51,820 bases of DNA from Hirudo medicinalis. Its lineage: Eukaryota > Annelida > Clitellata > Hirudinida > Hirudinidae. Where the stretch lies: positions 88,474 through 140,293 of the forward strand of contig MPNW01000346.1 of assembly GCA_011800805.1 (NCBI GenBank), read 5' to 3'. The notes under the pieces were generated by a model. It ran no database searches, was not told the DNA's origin, and saw nothing but the letters and a program-made list of their open reading frames with translations. Below are positions 50,391 through 51,820 of this stretch, in pieces (the stretch's first letter is position 1; the number at the start of each line of letters is the position of its first letter). The translations under genes and the position numbers were made by a program.

Positions 50391-50879
50391 CCTGCACACC
50401 TTTTATTCTGTGCCTCGATTGGATTGAAAAATATTTAAAATTGAATCCAAAAAAATATTTAAAAATTAATCCAAAACCGCCGAAATAATCATTTAAAACA
50501 AGGCATTACCTGTGATTAAATTCAGACGCGGCACATTAAGAAATTACAGGTAAACAAGTATTGATCGCGCGAAGAACAATGCACTCGCGATGCATCTTCA
50601 AAGTGAATTTCATCGTTGAATGCTGGAAGACAATTTCTGGAAGCAGGAAGTCCCAGACTTGATGATAAATAAATCAATCGATCAATCAATCAATTAATCA
50701 ATTAAAAATAAACAAATAAACAAATTGAATGAATAAATAAATATATCAAACCGAAAACAAAAGCGATTTCGTACTTTTTATGAGGTTATTTCTTCTTAAG
50801 ATTTAAAAGAATTAAAATATTTAATGCACGCTCTTCTTGGGGAAGCTTGATGCTGCCTAACATTTACTACTGCTTTTTA

Positions 50880-50892
50880 ACTTCCATTTTAT

Positions 50893-50924
<32 letters not shown>

Positions 50925-51820
50925 CTACTACTACTTTGAAACATTTTATTTAGCCCTAAAACACGTTCTAAAAACCATCAGCACCAAACCACACCGTAAT
51001 ATTTAAGGTCCTCAGACGGGTCAGGGATCACNCTTCCGTGCTTTCTCCAGGTACTATGTTTGAAAAACTTCCAGATCTTATAGGTCTCCTGCAATACTTT
51101 AATGGACATCCACATAAGAAGTCTCCTTGTGACATCATGTGTTTTCCAAAAACCCCAGGACTTCAAAGACACCGCACCCCTCCAATTCAATATGAGAGCT
51201 GTGATCAGCCTTTCTGTCTCTCCGCATTGGCAATCGGGTTGTTTTGCTCCATCCATCTATGAATATCAGGTTTGTCATATTTGTTCACCTTAAATTCATG
51301 CCATCGGTCTAGTCCAAATGTGTCCTTGATAACCGCCACATCGCAAACGATATATTCTGACCTGCTCCAAGCGCAAAGATCTGGCATTCTTATTCCTAGT
51401 ACCGTTGGAATTCTGGGTTCCAACTTCGTTACGTAGCCTTTCTCCTTCAGTCTGTTTTCAAGCATTCTTACGACGGCGTCATGTCTTGCATGGCGCGGAC
51501 CATTGGTTCTGTGGCAGTTCTGAACAATGTGGTCCAGAGACTCTACTTCTTCACAGCCGGCATCGCAAGTTGTGTTGGCCATCGGGTTTTTCCTTGCCGA
51601 TCGCAGCCTGTTGTGAAGGACCGCAGCACGAACCTTTATGCATTGCAAGAACTTCTGGGTTGGCATCCTGTCGACACCGTCCTCCAGCCATTCGCTGGGA
51701 GCGACGGCATTTACAAACGACCTTAGGCCGTATCCATCTACTGTTTGATACAGTTGCTCCGCAGCAATCACGCGTCGGAGATTTGATGACTCCGCACTTC
51801 CTTTGTTCGGCTGGGGTTTC
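50880..51820 (-). mobile_element. R2-clade non-LTR retrotransposon, 3' end, partial
   Basis: The coding end (51820-51205), the 3' UTR and an A/T-rich trinucleotide tail (ATT/ACT repeats at about 50890-50935) are present on the complement. The 5' end lies beyond the window. An AATAAA occurs on the - strand at 50945-50950. The flank after the tail is not the conserved 28S rDNA target that canonical R2 uses. Confidence 0.8.
51205..51820 (-). CDS. R2-type reverse transcriptase ORF: C-terminal zinc knuckle and endonuclease domain
   Basis: The frame is open from the window edge (51820) to TGA at 51207-51205, about 205 codons. Order: IAAEQLYQTVDGYGLRSF, the thumb-like region seen before the endonuclease in R2 proteins, then CDAGCEEVESLDHIVQNC, the CCHC knuckle with spacing C-x3-C-x7-H-x4-C, then MPDLCAW and IVCDVAVIKD, the PD...D of the restriction-like endonuclease. 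In R2 this domain nicks the target DNA for target-primed reverse transcription. The frame is intact here, which suggests a young or active copy, but the RT core is outside the window. Confidence 0.88.
   Translation of the reverse strand, partial: KPQPNKGSAESSNLRRVIAAEQLYQTVDGYGLRSFVNAVAPSEWLEDGVDRMPTQKFLQCIKVRAAVLHNRLRSARKNPMANTTCDAGCEEVESLDHIVQNCHRTNGPRHARHDAVVRMLENRLKEKGYVTKLEPRIPTVLGIRMPDLCAWSRSEYIVCDVAVIKDTFGLDRWHEFKVNKYDKPDIHRWMEQNNPIANAERQKG

Overview
This is eukaryotic, AT-rich genomic DNA, almost certainly from an invertebrate animal. Evidence: small exons with GT-AG introns of about 50 bases to several kilobases, animal-specific protein families (plexin, an MCFD2-type EF-hand protein, TTC27, NHL repeats), R2-type and hAT-type transposable elements, and very many GAT/ATC/GTT microsatellites. 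A lophotrochozoan such as an annelid or leech would fit, but this is an inference from style, not proof. No bacterial features (operons, Shine-Dalgarno sites, CRISPR) are expected or seen. There are ambiguous bases near 942 and 1032 bases before the 3' part at about 51032.

Layout. (1) 1-16700, + strand: the 3' part of one large plexin gene. I could rebuild 26 consecutive exons, with reading phase kept at every junction. They run from PSI domain 2 through IPT/TIG domains, PSI3, one transmembrane helix, the split RasGAP-like domain with its Rho-binding domain, to the stop at 16700. The sema domain, PSI1 and IPT1 must lie upstream of the window. (2) 17480-18941, - strand: a complete four-exon secreted EF-hand protein of the MCFD2 type, convergent with plexin. 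(3) 18942-23958: repeat-rich, largely gene-free. (4) 23959-24833, - strand: two exons that read as NHL repeats, with no room for a normal N-terminus. (5) 25401-33188, - strand: a complete TTC27 gene, 23 exons, 856 codons plus stop, phase-consistent throughout. (6) 33189-50880: about 18 kb with no recognised host gene, but holding a probable LTR, a frameshifted integrase fragment, hAT-like ends, an inverted copy of a repeat that also sits in a TTC27 intron, minisatellites, and a phase-consistent but unrecognised chain of possible exons. (7) 50880-51820, - strand: the 3' end of an R2-clade non-LTR retrotransposon, running off the window edge.

Function. Plexin is the semaphorin receptor at the cell surface, MCFD2-type proteins act in ER-to-Golgi cargo export, and TTC27 is a TPR protein of general cell function. 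They are ordinary animal neighbours rather than a pathway cluster. The most unusual material is the repeat content: three copies of a SINE-like element, one of which runs right up to a plexin splice acceptor, an inverted near-identical repeat pair 16 kb apart, and the unassigned exon chain at 38770-46754.
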